A stretch of DNA of 64,000 bases, from positions 1 to 64,000 of the forward strand of contig JAAEZH010000011.1 in NCBI GenBank assembly GCA_018222965.1, given 5' to 3'. A program made the position numbers and the translations under genes. This DNA is from Bacteroidota bacterium (GTDB lineage Bacteria; Bacteroidota; Bacteroidia; Chitinophagales; Saprospiraceae). Under the pieces are notes generated by a model, which saw nothing but the letters and a program-made list of their open reading frames with translations, did not search any database and was not told where the DNA came from. The number at the start of each line of letters is the position of its first letter. Positions within the stretch are counted from its first letter, which is position 1. Shown here one piece after another: positions 17,040-26,184 of the stretch.

Positions 17040-18440
17040 ATGAGATATAAGTCATTGATCTTTAAGTTTTTAATTCTCACCTTCTCTCTGGGGACCACAA
17101 ATTTGTGGGCTCAGGACGTAGACCTTGCTGAAGGAGAGACCCTCTTCAAGAATTATTGTGCCTCTTGTCACAATAAAAATATGAAGCAGGATATGACTGG
17201 TCCCGCGCTTGCCGGAACGGAAGAACGCTGGGCCGATTATCCACGCGAAGACCTCTATGAGTGGATCCGGAATTCCCAGGCTTTGATTAATGCGGGTCAC
17301 CCGCGTGCTACGGAGCTTTGGGATCAGTGGGGACCAGTGGTGATGAGCCCGTTCCCAAATCTGACCGATCCGCAAATTGAGAACATCATTGCCTATGTGA
17401 ATCAAAAGGCAAATGAAGTTCCAACAGAACAAGTCGCAGACGGTGGTCCAGGTGCCGGACCTCAGGATTCAGACAATACACTAATGTATATCCTGTTGGT
17501 GGCTATCCTGGCTATCCTCGCTGTTGTCCTTGCCCGGATCATTAGTAACCTCAACTATCTGAACGAAGCTGCTGCCGGTGGTAAACCTGCTGAACGCAAA
17601 ACGCTGGTTCAGATATTGACCAGCAAAGGCGTGATTGCCGTTGTACTTTTCGCCATTGTAGTTATCGGCGGATTTATGACGGTAAATAATGCGATCAACC
17701 TCGGTCGTCAGCAAGGCTATATGCCGGAGCAACCGATCAAGTTCTCGCACGCCACACACGCTGGTATACATCAGATCGACTGTCAGTACTGTCACGACGG
17801 TGCGCGTCGCTCCAAGCATTCCGTAATTCCTGCTGCCAATACCTGTATGAACTGTCACACAGCTATTAAGGTGGGTTCTACCTACGGAACAGGTGAGCTG
17901 ACCAAGATCTATGCTTCTGTGGGTTGGGATCCAAACACAGGAACATACATCGAAGACTATGAGTCTATGCCAATGGATGAAGTAGAAAACCTCTACCGCA
18001 AGTGGATGGAAACTACTTACATCTCTGAAAACGATGGCATAGATGACGAAGGGGAGGAGTTGATCGACGATCAGTGGGATGATCTGGTAGCTTCCCTGAC
18101 TAATGAATCTAAAGATGATATCCGCGGACCAATTGAATGGGTTCGTATCCATAACCTGCCGGATCACGTTTACTTCAACCACGCACAGCACGTATCAGTA
18201 GGTGAGGTTGAATGTCAAACCTGTCACGGACCTGTGGAAGAAATGGAGGTTGTACAACAACACGCTCCACTTTCTATGGGATGGTGTATTAACTGTCACC
18301 GTCAGACGGAAGTACAGTTTGCCGGCAATGAGTACTATGAAACGTACGAGACCTACCACGAGGAAATCGCAAACGGCGATCGTACCGGTGTAACGGTAGA
18401 GGAGATCGGAGGTCTCGAGTGTCAGAAGTGCCACTATTAA
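17040..18440 (+). CDS. actA: Alternative complex III subunit A, multihaem cytochrome c
   Basis: 466 aa from the ATG at 17040; a GTG nine bases upstream is less likely. Signal-like segment (SLIFKFLILTFSLGTTNLWAQ), an N-terminal mono-haem cytochrome domain (CASCH, Cys40), two membrane segments (TLMYILLVAILAILAVVLA and VIAVVLFAIVVIGGFMTV), then the pentahaem part with CQYCH (248), CMNCH (269), CQTCH (392), CINCH (416) and CQKCH (461). That makes six CxxCH sites, as expected for the fused Bacteroidota form rather than the five-haem Rhodothermus form. It passes electrons from the quinol-oxidising core toward cytochrome c or the oxidase. First gene of the operon. Confidence 0.94.
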   Translation: MRYKSLIFKFLILTFSLGTTNLWAQDVDLAEGETLFKNYCASCHNKNMKQDMTGPALAGTEERWADYPREDLYEWIRNSQALINAGHPRATELWDQWGPVVMSPFPNLTDPQIENIIAYVNQKANEVPTEQVADGGPGAGPQDSDNTLMYILLVAILAILAVVLARIISNLNYLNEAAAGGKPAERKTLVQILTSKGVIAVVLFAIVVIGGFMTVNNAINLGRQQGYMPEQPIKFSHATHAGIHQIDCQYCHDGARRSKHSVIPAANTCMNCHTAIKVGSTYGTGELTKIYASVGWDPNTGTYIEDYESMPMDEVENLYRKWMETTYISENDGIDDEGEELIDDQWDDLVASLTNESKDDIRGPIEWVRIHNLPDHVYFNHAQHVSVGEVECQTCHGPVEEMEVVQQHAPLSMGWCINCHRQTEVQFAGNEYYETYETYHEEIANGDRTGVTVEEIGGLECQKCHY

Positions 18441-18442
18441 TT

Positions 18443-18514
18443 GAATGTTGAATTGCGAATTTTGAATTTTGGATGGGGTTAAGTTCAGCATTCAGCTTTC
18501 AAAATTCAGCATTA
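18443..18514. repeat. AT-rich spacer with imperfect inverted words
   Basis: The actA-actB spacer contains TTGAATGTTGAATT, GCGAATTTTGAATTTTGG and, in inverse sense, TTCAGCATTCAGC and TTCAAAATTCAGCA. Such GAATTTTGAA-type words are frequent in Bacteroidota spacers. A weak hairpin between the two genes is possible. Confidence 0.35.
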
Positions 18515-18527
18515 GATAAATTGGATA

Positions 18528-21500
18528 ATGAAAGATCAGAAAAATAAAAACGCAGTCTGGGTCGGTGTTGAAGAACTCAACAATGAAACCGGCGTGCAAA
18601 ATCTATCTGACCAGGAATTCCACGAGTTGCCCATCGTAGATCAACTTTCTGAAGAAGAAGTGATCGATACGAAAACCAATCGACGGGACTTCCTCAAATA
18701 TCTCGGTTTCGGACTGGGCGCTGCTACGGTAGCTGCCAGCTGCGACATTCCGGTGAAACATGCGATTCCGTATGTTACCAAACCGGATCAGATCGTACCT
18801 GGTGTTGCCAACTACTATGCGTCTTCATTTGTGAATGGCGGCGATTACTGTGCCGTATTGGTTAAAACACGCGAAGGTCGCCCGATCAAGATCGAAGGCA
18901 ATACGCTTTCCGGTGTGACCAAAGGCGGTACTTCCGCTCGTGCGCAGGCATCTGTGCTGGGGCTGTATGATACCAACCGTTTCCAAAACCCGGGTACTTT
19001 CGACGGTACGTCTTTGAGCAAAATGAGCTGGGATGAAATCGACCAGGAAGTTACTTCCAAGTTGAATGCCGGTTCTGTGGTACGGATCGTGACACATACT
19101 AATATGAGTCCGACGACCAAAAAAGCAATCGAAGACTTTACGGCTGTTTATCCAAATACAGAAGTGGTTACTTATGATCCGGTTTCCAGCTCCGCATTGC
19201 TTTCTGCCAATGAGCAGTCTTTCGGTGTTCGCGCTGTTCCAGACTACCACTTTGACAAGGCAGACGTGATTGTTAGTCTTGGTGCCGATTTCCTGGGTAC
19301 CTGGATCTCTCCGACAGAATATGCTAAGGCTTACGCCGAAAATCGGAAGATCACCGATGCGTCAAATCCGAAAATGTCCCACCACATTCAGGTGGAATCT
19401 CATATGTCGCTCACCGGTTCCAATGCCGACAACCGCATTCTGGTTCGTCCGTCGGAAATGGGTGCTGCGATCGTAGCGCTTTACAAAGAGGTTGCTGCGC
19501 TTACCGGTGGTACCAGTATCTCTGGTCCTTCCGTAAACGACAAGGCAGGAGCCGGACTCAAAGAAGCTGCAAAGAAACTGGTTGCTGCACAGGGTAAGAG
19601 CCTGGTTGTTTCCGGTTCAAATAATATTGGCGAGCAGATTTTGGTCAATGCGATCAATGATATGCTGGGCAATTACGGGGCAACACTCGACTTTACCCAC
19701 GCATCCAATCAGCGTCAGGGAAATGACCAGCATGTGAAGACCCTGATCGGCGACATGAATAAAGGCGCCGTAAATGCTGTATTTGTAATGGGAGCTAACC
19801 CTTGCTGGGACCTTCCAAATGCAGATGTTTTTTCTGCCGCTTTCGCGAAAGTTGGATTGAAAGTTACTTTCGCCAATTTGCCGGATGAAACAGCTTCCGC
19901 TTGTGATTATGTAGCGCCAAATCACCACTTCCTCGAAAGTTGGGGCGATGTAGAACCTAAAAAAGGGCACTACAGCCTGGTTCAGCCTACGATCACGCCA
20001 TTATTTAACACACGTCAGGCTGAAGAAAGCCTGCTGCGCTGGGCCAACAGCCCGAACTTTGACGCAGCGGCAGAACAGCCGTACTATAACTATCTGAAGG
20101 CCAACTGGGAAGCCAATATGTTCCCGGCTCAGTCTTCTTATGCTACCTTCCAGTCTTTCTGGGACAGCGCACTGCACGATGGTGTAGTAAGCATGCCACA
20201 GGCACCTGTTAGTGTAGCATTCGGCGCAAGCCCGGCAGCAGCCGCTGCAAAAGTGAGCAAGCCATCCAATGCAGAATTGGAAATTGCTTTCTTTGAGACC
20301 GTTAACCTCGGTCACGGACAATACGCCAATAACCCGTGGTTGCAGGAAATGCCGGATCCGGTAGCTCGTACAACCTGGGGCAACTACCTCGCCATCCCGG
20401 TAGGCTGGGAGGGAGGTAACTCTTATGTCAACTTCAAGGGCCTCAACATGCGCGAGCATTACGGAGAGGCAGATATAGTTGATGTAACTGTAGACGGATC
20501 TACCAATCGCTTTACTTGTGTAGCTCAGTTTGGGCTTGCGCCGAATACCGTTTCCCTTGCACTGGGGTACGGCCGTAATACAGTAGGCCTTTCCGGTAAA
20601 GAAGTTGGAGCCAATGTCAATCCATGGTGTTGGGTAGATGCGGAAGGAAACTTCCAGTACTACGCAGTAGGAGCGGAGGTTTCAGACAAAGTTGAAACAG
20701 AAGGCCGCTTTGCCTGCGTACAGTATCACCACACGATGGGTGTAACCGGTACCGATCCGGAAACCAATGAAGAAATTAATGTGGATGAGAAAACAGTTAT
20801 GACCCTTGGCTCTGGTTACCAGGGCGGTCTGACTGAGCGTTCGATCATCTATCAGGCGAATATGGCCGAAGTGCCCGAGTTGATCGAAAAGATCAAAGAG
20901 AAGCGGGATTTTGCCAAGCACCTCAATGACGAAACGCTTTATCCGTTTGAAGAATACAATGCCGAGTTCTACAGCCAGGGACACCACTGGGGTATGTATG
21001 TTGACCTGAATGCCTGCATCGGTTGTGGTGCCTGCCAGGTGGCCTGTGTATCTGAGAATAACGTGCCTGTTGTTGGAAAGCTCGAAGTAGCTCGTCACCA
21101 CGAGATGACCTGGTTGCGCATCGACCGCTACTTCTACGGCGATTACGAAAATCCGAATGTGGTTTATCAACCGATGATGTGCCAGCACTGCGACAACGCT
21201 CCTTGTGAGAATGTTTGTCCGGTAGCAGCCACCAACCACAGCTCGGAAGGATTGAATCAAATGACTTATAACCGTTGTATCGGTACGCGTTACTGTGCGA
21301 ACAACTGTCCGTACAAAGTGCGTCGATTCAACTGGTTGGATTATACAACAGCTGATATCTTCCCTGTAAACGAAGTGCCGATCAACGGTGAAGAGACTCC
21401 TTATGGTGCAGACAACCTGACCCGTATGGTTCTCAACCCGGATGTTACGGTTCGTAGCCGGGGTGTGATCGAGAAGTGTAGCTTCTGCGTGCAGCGTATC

Positions 21501-21743
21501 CAGGAAGGCAAACTCACCGCTAAGCGGGAAAGCCGGAAACTGATGGATTCGGATGTGCGTACGGCTTGCCAGACGGCTTGTCCGACCGGAGCAATTACCT
21601 TCGGTGACCTAAACAATCACCAGGGCGATCTACACGGCCAAATGGATTCTCCTCTGAACTACCGCGTTCTGGAAGAGACCAATACGCAGTCTTCGGTTTA
21701 TTACTCTGCGAAGGTTAATAACCGCGACGAAGCGATCAGCTAA
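18528..21743 (+). CDS. actB: Alternative complex III subunit B, molybdopterin-like/iron-sulfur lipoprotein
   Basis: 1071 aa. A Tat-type motif TNRRDFLKYLGFG (RR at 52-53) leads to VAASC (Cys72), a lipobox; ActB of the characterised ACIII is lipid-anchored. The first ~800 residues are a molybdopterin-oxidoreductase-like domain that binds no molybdenum cofactor in known ACIII. The C-terminal ferredoxin-like domain carries cysteine clusters CIGCGACQVAC (about 831), CQHCDNAPCENVC (about 884), CIGTRYCANNC (about 917), CSFC (about 984) and CQTAC (about 1014), enough for the three [4Fe-4S] and one [3Fe-4S] clusters known in ACIII. It sits on the periplasmic face and receives electrons from quinol. 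Confidence 0.95.
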   Translation: MKDQKNKNAVWVGVEELNNETGVQNLSDQEFHELPIVDQLSEEEVIDTKTNRRDFLKYLGFGLGAATVAASCDIPVKHAIPYVTKPDQIVPGVANYYASSFVNGGDYCAVLVKTREGRPIKIEGNTLSGVTKGGTSARAQASVLGLYDTNRFQNPGTFDGTSLSKMSWDEIDQEVTSKLNAGSVVRIVTHTNMSPTTKKAIEDFTAVYPNTEVVTYDPVSSSALLSANEQSFGVRAVPDYHFDKADVIVSLGADFLGTWISPTEYAKAYAENRKITDASNPKMSHHIQVESHMSLTGSNADNRILVRPSEMGAAIVALYKEVAALTGGTSISGPSVNDKAGAGLKEAAKKLVAAQGKSLVVSGSNNIGEQILVNAINDMLGNYGATLDFTHASNQRQGNDQHVKTLIGDMNKGAVNAVFVMGANPCWDLPNADVFSAAFAKVGLKVTFANLPDETASACDYVAPNHHFLESWGDVEPKKGHYSLVQPTITPLFNTRQAEESLLRWANSPNFDAAAEQPYYNYLKANWEANMFPAQSSYATFQSFWDSALHDGVVSMPQAPVSVAFGASPAAAAAKVSKPSNAELEIAFFETVNLGHGQYANNPWLQEMPDPVARTTWGNYLAIPVGWEGGNSYVNFKGLNMREHYGEADIVDVTVDGSTNRFTCVAQFGLAPNTVSLALGYGRNTVGLSGKEVGANVNPWCWVDAEGNFQYYAVGAEVSDKVETEGRFACVQYHHTMGVTGTDPETNEEINVDEKTVMTLGSGYQGGLTERSIIYQANMAEVPELIEKIKEKRDFAKHLNDETLYPFEEYNAEFYSQGHHWGMYVDLNACIGCGACQVACVSENNVPVVGKLEVARHHEMTWLRIDRYFYGDYENPNVVYQPMMCQHCDNAPCENVCPVAATNHSSEGLNQMTYNRCIGTRYCANNCPYKVRRFNWLDYTTADIFPVNEVPINGEETPYGADNLTRMVLNPDVTVRSRGVIEKCSFCVQRIQEGKLTAKRESRKLMDSDVRTACQTACPTGAITFGDLNNHQGDLHGQMDSPLNYRVLEETNTQSSVYYSAKVNNRDEAIS

Positions 21744-21781
21744 ATAATTCATTGAACCATCGAATACAAAGCATATAACTA

Positions 21782-23182
21782 ATGAGTGCAGTTGTATCTC
21801 CCATTCGGGAACCGTTGATAGAAGGCGGTAAAACCTACCACCAGATCACGGAGGATATATGTTCGCCGACCGAACGTACGCCTTCCACGGCCTGGGTGTT
21901 GGCTTTTATCGTATCCGCCAGTTTTCTGGCCCTCTATGTATTTAGTGTTGCCTGGACCGTTTGGCACGGTATCGGAACCTGGGATCTTAACCGAACAATT
22001 GGTTGGTCCTGGGATATCACCAACTTCGTTTGGTGGGTTGGTATCGGTCACGCCGGAACGCTGATTTCCGCCATCCTCCTGCTTTTCCGTCAGAAATGGC
22101 GTACAGGGGTAAACCGGGCAGCAGAGGCGATGACAATCTTTGCCGTAATCTGTGCAGGTCAGTTCCCATTGATTCACATGGGCCGCCTGTGGCTTGGATT
22201 TTTCATTTTCCCTTATCCAAACACACGCGGACCGCTCTGGGTAAACTTTAACTCACCCCTTCTCTGGGACGTTTTTGCGATCTCGACTTACTTTACGGTA
22301 TCGCTCCTGTTCTGGTATACGGGGCTGGTGCCTGATTTCGCCACCGTGCGCGACCGGGCTACGGGACTTCGTCGCCGGATCTACAACGGACTTTCCTTTG
22401 GATGGACGGGGTCTGCCAAGCACTGGCAGCGTTGGGAATCCCTCTCGCTGGTATTGGCTGGATTGGCAACACCGCTGGTACTTTCTGTACACACCATTGT
22501 ATCCTTTGACTTTGCTACTTCGGTCATTCCGGGATGGCACACCACGATCTTCCCGCCATACTTTGTTGCGGGTGCGATCTTCTCCGGATTTGCGATGGTA
22601 CAAACGCTGATGATCATCACGCGGAAAGTGCTTAATCTGCAGCAGTATATTACACTTCAGCATATTGAGAGTATGAATAAGGTGATCCTGCTTACCGGTA
22701 CTATGGTAGGTGTGGCTTATCTGACAGAACTCTTCATCGCCTGGTACTCTGGTTACATTTACGAGCAGTTTGCTTTCTATAACCGGGTACTTGGACCCTA
22801 CTGGTGGTCCTATTTCGGCATGATGACTTGTAACGTAATCTCTCCTCAGATTTTCTGGGTGAAGAAATTCCGTCGCTCGATTTTCATCACTTTCTTCATG
22901 TCGATCTTTATCAACATCGGTATGTGGTTTGAGCGTTTTGTGATCATTACTTCTACCCTTGCACGGGATTATCTCCCATCAAGCTGGAGTTATCACTATC
23001 CAACCTGGGTGGAGGTATGTCTCTTCCTCGGTACGCTCGGTCTGTTCTTTACCCTCTACCTGATTTTCGTGCGTGTAGCGCCGGTAATTGCGGTGGCAGA
23101 GGTTAAGAGTATTCTGAAATCTGCCGGCGATCAATACATTGGCGAGAATGCCAAAGAACATGCTCACGCAGATTCTCACTAA
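21782..23182 (+). CDS. actC: Alternative complex III subunit C, NrfD-like membrane protein
   Basis: 466 aa with about ten transmembrane helices of the NrfD/PsrC family (for example AWVLAFIVSASFLALYVFSV, NFVWWVGIGHAGTLISAILLL, FPLIHMGRLWLGFFIF). ActC provides a quinol-binding site and probable proton path in ACIII. The His in GIGHAGTLIS and the Asp/Arg-rich periplasmic loops are conserved-looking. The C-terminus ends in the His-rich NAKEHAHADSH. It follows actB by 38 nt and precedes actD by 24 nt. Confidence 0.94.
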   Translation: MSAVVSPIREPLIEGGKTYHQITEDICSPTERTPSTAWVLAFIVSASFLALYVFSVAWTVWHGIGTWDLNRTIGWSWDITNFVWWVGIGHAGTLISAILLLFRQKWRTGVNRAAEAMTIFAVICAGQFPLIHMGRLWLGFFIFPYPNTRGPLWVNFNSPLLWDVFAISTYFTVSLLFWYTGLVPDFATVRDRATGLRRRIYNGLSFGWTGSAKHWQRWESLSLVLAGLATPLVLSVHTIVSFDFATSVIPGWHTTIFPPYFVAGAIFSGFAMVQTLMIITRKVLNLQQYITLQHIESMNKVILLTGTMVGVAYLTELFIAWYSGYIYEQFAFYNRVLGPYWWSYFGMMTCNVISPQIFWVKKFRRSIFITFFMSIFINIGMWFERFVIITSTLARDYLPSSWSYHYPTWVEVCLFLGTLGLFFTLYLIFVRVAPVIAVAEVKSILKSAGDQYIGENAKEHAHADSH

Positions 23183-23206
23183 TTCTAAAAGCGAAGAATT
23201 AATCAG

Positions 23207-23737
23207 ATGAAAGATCAAAATACAGACGTTCTCTACGGACTTTACGATGATGAGCAGGATCTGCTGAAGGCTGTTAAAGAGGCAAAAGATCAGCACCTGG
23301 AGATCATGGATGTCTTTACGCCATTTCCGGTTCACGGATTAGATCCATTGCTCGGTCTGGCAGAATCCCGCCTGCATATCGCAGGATTTGTGTACGGAGC
23401 CATTGGCTGTCTATTCGGATTTGGTTTTATGACCTGGGTGTTTACCCGGGACTGGCCGATCATTTTTGGAGGTAAGCCCTATTTCTCTGCACCTGCCTTT
23501 ATTCCGGTTACTTTCGAGTTGACCGTATTATTTGCTTCTGTGGGTATGGTAGTTACTTTTTACACCATTTGCGGCTTATGGCCGGGTGTGAAAAATCCAA
23601 CCCTGGATGACCGGATCACCGACGACAAATTCTGCATTGCTTTCAACGCATCCGGCGCAGAAGACTCCGAAGTGGATAAGCTCAAAGGTTTCTTTAGTGG
23701 TACCGGAGCTTCAGAAGTAAACATGAAGACGATTTAA
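23207..23737 (+). CDS. actD: Alternative complex III subunit D (DUF3341)
   Basis: 176 aa. A soluble N-terminal alpha/beta part (DVLYGLYDDEQDLLKAVKEAKDQHLEIMDVFTPFPVHGLD) precedes two transmembrane helices (FVYGAIGCLFGFGFMTWVFT and ELTVLFASVGMVVTFYTICGL). This is the DUF3341 architecture of ActD, which packs against ActC and ActF at the cytoplasmic side. Spacing to both neighbours fits a single operon. Confidence 0.93.
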   Translation: MKDQNTDVLYGLYDDEQDLLKAVKEAKDQHLEIMDVFTPFPVHGLDPLLGLAESRLHIAGFVYGAIGCLFGFGFMTWVFTRDWPIIFGGKPYFSAPAFIPVTFELTVLFASVGMVVTFYTICGLWPGVKNPTLDDRITDDKFCIAFNASGAEDSEVDKLKGFFSGTGASEVNMKTI

Positions 23738-23788
23738 ATTGGTAAATGAAAATTCGGCGAAAGCCGCACTCATTTGAAAACCATCAAG

Positions 23789-24676
23789 ATGCATAAACTG
23801 AATATTGCAATACTGGCTTCCCTGATCTTTCTGGTAGTTGCTTGCCAACAACCGGGAACTGACAGTACAGGTAGTGAATACATGCCTGACATGGGACACT
23901 CCATTGCTTACGAAGCCAATGTATATAACTATTACTATCTCAATACCTGGGACAGTGCAAGTGTGGTGAAGCTCAAGCCGATGTCCATGCCACGCAAACC
24001 GGTAGACGGAACCATCCCGCGTGGTTGGTCTGGTACAGCCAGCGATCATGCAGGCTCTTTAACCAGTTCTCCTGGAGAAGAAGGGGTATCGATTCCGCTC
24101 AACGGGCACGTACCATACTACTACGAAAATACCGAAGAGGAGCGTCTTCGGGCTACAGCTGAAATCATTGCTAACCCATTCCCCATCACGGATGAAGGTA
24201 TGGCCCGAGCAGAAGATCTGTATAATATTTACTGTGGTATCTGTCATGGTGAGAAAGGAGACGGCGCCGGTTACATTGTGCGCGATGACGGAGGAAAGTA
24301 CCCGGCTCAGCCAGCTAACTTCCTGCTGGAGGAGTTTGTGAATGCCTCCAATGGCCGTTACTACCACGCTATAATGTATGGTAAAAACGTGATGGGCGGC
24401 TATGCTGATAAGCTCTCTTTCGAAGAGCGTTGGCAAGTGATCCACTACATTCGTGGACTACAAGCATCAGAACTGGATATGGAGTATTCTGAAACAGCCA
24501 ATACACTCAATCCTTCATTTGGAACGCCGATGGCCAGCATGGCTCCAATAGCCAGCAAGGAAGAAATGTCGGAAGACGAAATGCACGAAGGAGAAGAAGC
24601 CCATGGCGATGACGAGCACATGGACGAGGGAGGAGATGCTCATAGTGACGAAGATCACGGTGACGAGCACCACTAA
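23789..24676 (+). CDS. actE: Alternative complex III subunit E, mono-haem cytochrome c lipoprotein
   Basis: The ATG at 23789 gives 295 aa with lipobox LVVAC (MHKLNIAILASLIFLVVAC); an upstream in-frame TTG is less likely. One haem-c site, CGICH (Cys149), sits in a cytochrome c domain (EDLYNIYCGICHGEKGDGAG) with the probable axial Met in the YGKNVMGGYADKLS region. The C-terminal ~40 residues are a very acidic His-rich tail (HEGEEAHGDDEHMDEGGDAH and more), not needed for the ActE fold. Periplasmic electron carrier within ACIII. Confidence 0.93.
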   Translation: MHKLNIAILASLIFLVVACQQPGTDSTGSEYMPDMGHSIAYEANVYNYYYLNTWDSASVVKLKPMSMPRKPVDGTIPRGWSGTASDHAGSLTSSPGEEGVSIPLNGHVPYYYENTEEERLRATAEIIANPFPITDEGMARAEDLYNIYCGICHGEKGDGAGYIVRDDGGKYPAQPANFLLEEFVNASNGRYYHAIMYGKNVMGGYADKLSFEERWQVIHYIRGLQASELDMEYSETANTLNPSFGTPMASMAPIASKEEMSEDEMHEGEEAHGDDEHMDEGGDAHSDEDHGDEHH

Positions 24677-24718
24677 TTATTTGTAACAAAATCTACGCTG
24701 CCTAAACCATAAAGCGCG

Positions 24719-26059
24719 ATGAATCAATTTACTTTCGAATCCAAACAAAAAACAATCCTGCTGGCCTTCATGGGTCTGGGAGCTCTTTGTTTGGCGCTGT
24801 CGTTTTTCATGGATGCACAGCCGGCTCACGCCCGGTTTTGGTCAAACTTCCTGCATAACACCGTCTTTTTCACGGGTATTGCATTTGTTTCTCTCTTTGT
24901 GATGACAGCATTTATTACGGCTTACGCCGGATGGTATGTTCTCTTTAAGAGAGTTTGGGAAGCTTATGCGGCTTTCCTGATTCCCGGACTTGTTATGCTG
25001 GGAGTGGTGATCCTTGGTCTGTGGACCGGGTGGCATCATCTCTATCACTGGGCAGATCCGGCAGAAGTAGCAAAAGATCCAATTCTGGAACACAAATCCT
25101 CTTTCCTGAATAAGAACTGGTACACGCTTGGTACCCTGATTATTGTTGGGGCCTGGATCTTTTTCCAGCGTCGCCTGCGTTCCCTTTCTTTGGCCGAGGA
25201 TAAACTGGATTCTACCGGAGACTTTAGCCTCCACCGCAAAATGAAAGTGGTTGCAGCAGCCTTCCTGCCTATCGGTGCTTTTACCAGCGCCGCTATGATC
25301 TGGCAATGGGTTATGTCTGTAGACGCACACTGGTATAGTACGCTCTTTGCCTGGTATTCTACCGCAAGCTGGTTTGTAGCTTGTCTGGCACTGACTATTC
25401 TTACCGTAGTTTGGCTTAAGTCGAAAGGTTATTTGGAGCAGGTAAGTTCAGAACACCTGCACGATTTAGGAAAATACCTGTTTGCTTTCAGCATTTTCTG
25501 GACCTATCTGTGGTTTAGCCAGTTTATGTTGATCTGGTACGCAAACGTTGGGGAAGAAACCGTCTACTTCAATACGCGTCGCCATGAGTTCCCGGTAATG
25601 TTTTACGGTAACCTCTTCATCAACTTCCTGGTTCCTTTCTTCATCCTGATGCGGAATGATACCAAGCGGAAGTATGGTACTATGGTATTCACTTCTTTGA
25701 TCGTATTCTTTGGTCACTGGTGGGATTACTTCCTGATGATTAAACCTGGTGTACTGGAAACAGCTTCACACCTCGGTCATGGTGAAGACCACGGCGAAGC
25801 AGCCGGACATGGTGCTGAGCATCTGTCTGAAGCAGCAAGCCATGGTGCAGATCATGCGGGTGATGTTGCGCATGCAGCAGCTACGCATGCTTCTGATTTT
25901 GTGAGCGGCTTTACTCTTCCGGGATTGTTGGAGATCGGAACCATGCTTGGATTCCTTGCTTTCTTCCTGTTCTTTACTCTTCGTCAGCTTGAAAAAGCTT
26001 CATTGCTGCCGAAAAACGATCCTTATTTGGAAGAAAGTAAGCATCACCACGTAATGTAA
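24719..26059 (+). CDS. actF: Alternative complex III subunit F, membrane protein
   Basis: 446 aa with about ten transmembrane helices, paralogous in fold to ActC. Conserved-looking segments: GWHHLYHWADPAEVAKDPIL, AAMIWQWVMSVDAHWYSTLF and FFGHWWDYFLMIKPG. A His/Ala/Gly-rich insertion (about 352-394: HLGHGEDHGEAAGHGAEHLS and further) lies before the last membrane helix (LGFLAFFLFFTLRQL). Last act gene; a hairpin and a 125-nt spacer separate it from coxB. Confidence 0.93.
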   Translation: MNQFTFESKQKTILLAFMGLGALCLALSFFMDAQPAHARFWSNFLHNTVFFTGIAFVSLFVMTAFITAYAGWYVLFKRVWEAYAAFLIPGLVMLGVVILGLWTGWHHLYHWADPAEVAKDPILEHKSSFLNKNWYTLGTLIIVGAWIFFQRRLRSLSLAEDKLDSTGDFSLHRKMKVVAAAFLPIGAFTSAAMIWQWVMSVDAHWYSTLFAWYSTASWFVACLALTILTVVWLKSKGYLEQVSSEHLHDLGKYLFAFSIFWTYLWFSQFMLIWYANVGEETVYFNTRRHEFPVMFYGNLFINFLVPFFILMRNDTKRKYGTMVFTSLIVFFGHWWDYFLMIKPGVLETASHLGHGEDHGEAAGHGAEHLSEAASHGADHAGDVAHAAATHASDFVSGFTLPGLLEIGTMLGFLAFFLFFTLRQLEKASLLPKNDPYLEESKHHHVM

Positions 26060-26068
26060 AAATGCCCT

Positions 26069-26095
26069 CCTTATTTAGATTCGGTCTAGATAAGG
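26069..26095 (+). promoter_or_regulatory. Hairpin between actF and coxB
   Basis: CCTTATTTAGA and TCTAGATAAGG pair over 11 bp with one T-G wobble around TTCGG. No T-run follows, so it is not a standard terminator; it may stabilise or process the transcript between the act and cox halves. Confidence 0.5.
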
Positions 26096-26137
26096 GAAAT
26101 TATAAACGGCCTGCGGGTAAGCCGTGTTGAAATGATA

Positions 26138-26145
26138 TAATTTTG
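26138..26145 (+). promoter_or_regulatory. Candidate -7 element ahead of coxB
   Basis: TAATTTTG fits TAnnTTTG, 40 nt before the coxB ATG. No TTG at the right distance upstream, so an internal promoter is only possible. Confidence 0.3.
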
Positions 26146-26184
26146 TAATAGAGCTATTTTAGCATAGACAAAATCTCATAATCC

